From Polaribacter sp. KT25b (GTDB lineage: Bacteria; Bacteroidota; Bacteroidia; Flavobacteriales; Flavobacteriaceae), in contig NZ_LT629752.1 in NCBI RefSeq assembly GCF_900105145.1, positions 558,001 through 622,000 on the forward strand: 64,000 bases of DNA, written 5' to 3'. Positions within the stretch are counted from its first letter, which is position 1, and each line of letters starts with the position of its first letter. The translations under genes were made by a program, and so were the position numbers. Below are positions 62,248 through 64,000 of the stretch, piece by piece. The notes under the pieces were generated by a model, which saw nothing but the letters and a program-made list of their open reading frames with translations, made no database searches and had not been told where the DNA came from.

Positions 62248-63876
62248 TTACCAGAATAAGCAATAAAGCACAATAAGTAAAATACAAATTACAATAGAAC
62301 CAATATTAAATAAAGGCGTTGTTTTAAACAAATCTTTTGTAATTTCAATTCCCTTCGGATCGTCTTTACCATTATTTTGTAAATGACTTAATACCATGAT
62401 TATAAGCATTGTTAAAAGAGTTGTTATTCCCATTTGATGCATCCAAGGTTCTAAACCAGCAATCGGAATAAATTTTAAAGCCAATGCAATAGGGAAAGAT
62501 AAAATAGCCCCCCAAATTGCAGCGTTATTTGTAGTTTTTTTCCAGAATAAACCTAGTAAAAATATAGCTAAAATACCCGGACTTAACATTCCTGTAAACT
62601 CTTGTATGTATTGAAAAACTTGATCCAATCCATTTAACATTGGCGCGATAATAACTGCAATTATCAAAGCAATTGCACCAGAAATTCTACCCACATTTAC
62701 AGTTGTTTTATCAGTAGCATTTTTGTTGATGTATTGTTTGTAAATATCCATCGTAAAAATAGTAGAAGTAGAGTTTAACATCGAAGCTAAAGAAGAAACA
62801 ATTGCAGCTGCTAAAGCAGCAAAAGCAACACCTTTAAGACCAGTAGGTAAAAATTGTAATAACCAAGGATAGGCTTTATCCGCCTGTTCAGTAGAAGGAA
62901 CATTTAACATTCCCGCTTCTCCTAAATTAGCCATAATTGATGGGTCATTTACCATTACATATGCTGCAATACCTGGCACAACTACAATTAAAGGAATAAT
63001 TAACTTTAAAAAAGCCGCTAATAAAATACCTTTTTGAGATTCTTTTAAAGATTTAGCCGCTAAAGTTCTTTGTATAATATATTGGTTGAAACCCCAATAA
63101 TATAAGTTGGCCACCCATAAACCACCAACTAAAACCCAGATTCCAGGTAAGTTTATATAATTGTCATTAGATTTTTCAAGAATCATATGGAATTTTTCTG
63201 GAGCAGCTTCCCAAATTTTAGAAAACCCAGCTAACATTCCTTCTCCGCCAGAAACTGTATTTAAAGCTAAATAAGTAGTTATTAAGCCACCTAAAACTAA
63301 GAATACTACTTGTATAACATCTGTCCAAGCAACTGCAGATAAACCTCCATATAAAGAGTAGGCAGCAGCAAAAAGAGCAAGGCCAATAATTGCATATAAC
63401 ATATCTACACCCATAATAGTTTCTATCGCTAATCCGCCTAAAAACAGTACAGAAGTAAGGTTTACAAAAACATAAAGAGATAACCAGAAAACAGCTAAAA
63501 TGGTTTTAAGGTTTGTAGAAAAACGTTTTTCAACAAATTCAGGAATTGTGTATAATCCTTTTTCAATAAAAATAGGTAAGAAATATTTACCAACAATTAT
63601 TAAAGTTAAAGCAGCCATCCATTCATAAGAAGCAATTGCAATACCAAGAGCAAAACCAGAACCAGACATTCCAATAAATTGTTCTGCAGAAATATTAGCT
63701 GCAATTAGTGATGTACCAATAGCCCACCAAGGCAAAGATTTACTTGCTAAAAAATAATCTTCTGCATTTTTTTGATGTCCCTTTTTATCTCTGGAAACCC
63801 AAAGTCCTACACCTAAAATTAAAATGGCATATCCAACGAAGACGACATAGTCCCACATTTCAAATCCTGCTTTCAT
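62248..63876 (-). CDS. SSS family sodium/solute symporter
   Basis: A sodium-coupled symporter of the SSS (SglT) family with about 14 transmembrane helices. Family landmarks are ASKSLPWWAIGTSLIAANIS in the early helices, YTIPEFVEKRFS after helix 3, YSLYGGLSAVAWTDVIQ and a Ser/Thr-rich SSLASMLNSTSTIFTMDIY sodium-site helix. At 542 aa it has normal length. It heads the minus-strand block and likely imports a mono- or oligosaccharide freed by the enzymes below it (galactose or anhydro-sugar by inference). The ATG at 63876 is used; one at 63858 would also fit. It is followed by a 196-base gap without a gene. Confidence 0.9.
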   Translation of the reverse strand: MKAGFEMWDYVVFVGYAILILGVGLWVSRDKKGHQKNAEDYFLASKSLPWWAIGTSLIAANISAEQFIGMSGSGFALGIAIASYEWMAALTLIIVGKYFLPIFIEKGLYTIPEFVEKRFSTNLKTILAVFWLSLYVFVNLTSVLFLGGLAIETIMGVDMLYAIIGLALFAAAYSLYGGLSAVAWTDVIQVVFLVLGGLITTYLALNTVSGGEGMLAGFSKIWEAAPEKFHMILEKSNDNYINLPGIWVLVGGLWVANLYYWGFNQYIIQRTLAAKSLKESQKGILLAAFLKLIIPLIVVVPGIAAYVMVNDPSIMANLGEAGMLNVPSTEQADKAYPWLLQFLPTGLKGVAFAALAAAIVSSLASMLNSTSTIFTMDIYKQYINKNATDKTTVNVGRISGAIALIIAVIIAPMLNGLDQVFQYIQEFTGMLSPGILAIFLLGLFWKKTTNNAAIWGAILSFPIALALKFIPIAGLEPWMHQMGITTLLTMLIIMVLSHLQNNGKDDPKGIEITKDLFKTTPLFNIGSIVICILLIVLYCLFW

Positions 63877-63909
63877 TATTGTTTTTTTTGTTTAGTTAAC
63901 TTGTTTTTA

Positions 63910-63948
63910 AATAGAGTGAATCAATAAAACTGTATGATTTACTCTATT
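63910..63948. promoter_or_regulatory. 14-bp inverted repeat upstream of the SSS gene
   Basis: AATAGAGTGAATCA (63910-63923) pairs with TGATTTACTCTATT (63935-63948) with one G-U pair, 35-72 bases before the SSS start. A T-tract (63952-63958) follows on the plus strand only. It may be an operator or leader structure for the symporter, or the terminator of a gene beyond the window. Confidence 0.4.
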
Positions 63949-64000
63949 CTGTTTTTTTAATTAGTTTTATTTAAAAGGAAATACATTGGAATCAATTCTT

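Noticed and set aside
1..64000. CRISPR arrays, rRNA, tRNA, insertion sequences, integrases
   Set aside because: I saw no regularly spaced repeats, no tRNA-like or rRNA sequences and no transposase or integrase motifs, so mobility is suggested only by decay and the GH43-like repeat.

Overview
The window is AT-rich DNA, and its protein features point to a marine flavobacterium of the Polaribacter type. These features are three proteins with C-terminal type IX secretion (T9SS) sorting domains, many lipoprotein signals, a Bacteroidota-style TPR/LuxR regulator, very weak ribosome-binding sites and occasional TAnnTTTG promoters. The genus is inferred, not proven.

Almost every gene fits one theme: breakdown of a sulfated algal polysaccharide. 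I count ten intact formylglycine-type (S1) sulfatases, one interrupted sulfatase and one sulfatase stump. The glycosidases are two GH16 enzymes plus a decayed GH16, two GH127-type enzymes, three clan GH-A (GH42/GH167-like) enzymes, three GH43-like beta-propeller enzymes and two large beta-propeller proteins resembling GH150 lambda-carrageenases. Two SGNH/SASA esterases, two exported FAD oxidoreductases, a PhoD-like metalloesterase, two EF-hand proteins and two sugar transporters (MFS and sodium/solute symporter) complete the set. Together these best fit use of carrageenan or a related sulfated red-algal galactan. GH127 includes 3,6-anhydro-D-galactosidases, and GH16, GH150 and GH167 include carrageenases. 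The substrate is inferred. No SusC/SusD pair lies in the window.

Layout. 1-6.4 kb (+): a T9SS-tagged sulfatase, an intergenic region with degenerate dispersed repeats, a T9SS-tagged surface protein and a 61-aa companion. 6.6-18.4 kb (+): an operon-like run of sulfatase, GH16, GH16, GH127, PhoD-like, FG-GAP/UnbV protein and MFS transporter, closed by a strong terminator. 18.5-24.4 kb: a degraded seam with the 3' end of a lost PhoD-like gene, an intact sulfatase, a GH16 pseudogene on the minus strand, a TPR/LuxR regulator split by one missing base, and a sulfatase broken by a TGA and a frameshift. 24.4-33.7 kb (+): GH127 lipoprotein, GH-A enzyme, sulfatase, Tat-exported FAD oxidoreductase and a protein with a DAISGAT flavinylation-like motif. 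A bidirectional terminator at 33.7 kb separates this from 33.8-63.9 kb, which is read entirely on the minus strand. Listed from its 5' end: SSS symporter, GH150-like, T9SS GH-A, EF-hand, GH-A, EF-hand, two SASA esterases, sulfatase, FAD oxidoreductase, three tandem GH43-like genes, sulfatases (with one stump), a second GH150-like protein and two more sulfatases.

Working model (inference): T9SS-secreted and lipoprotein endo-enzymes (GH16, GH150-like, GH-A) cut the polymer at the surface. Periplasmic sulfatases and esterases strip substituents, and exo-acting GH127, GH43-like and GH-A enzymes produce mono- or disaccharides. The MFS and SSS carriers import these, and one GH127 without a signal peptide would act in the cytoplasm.
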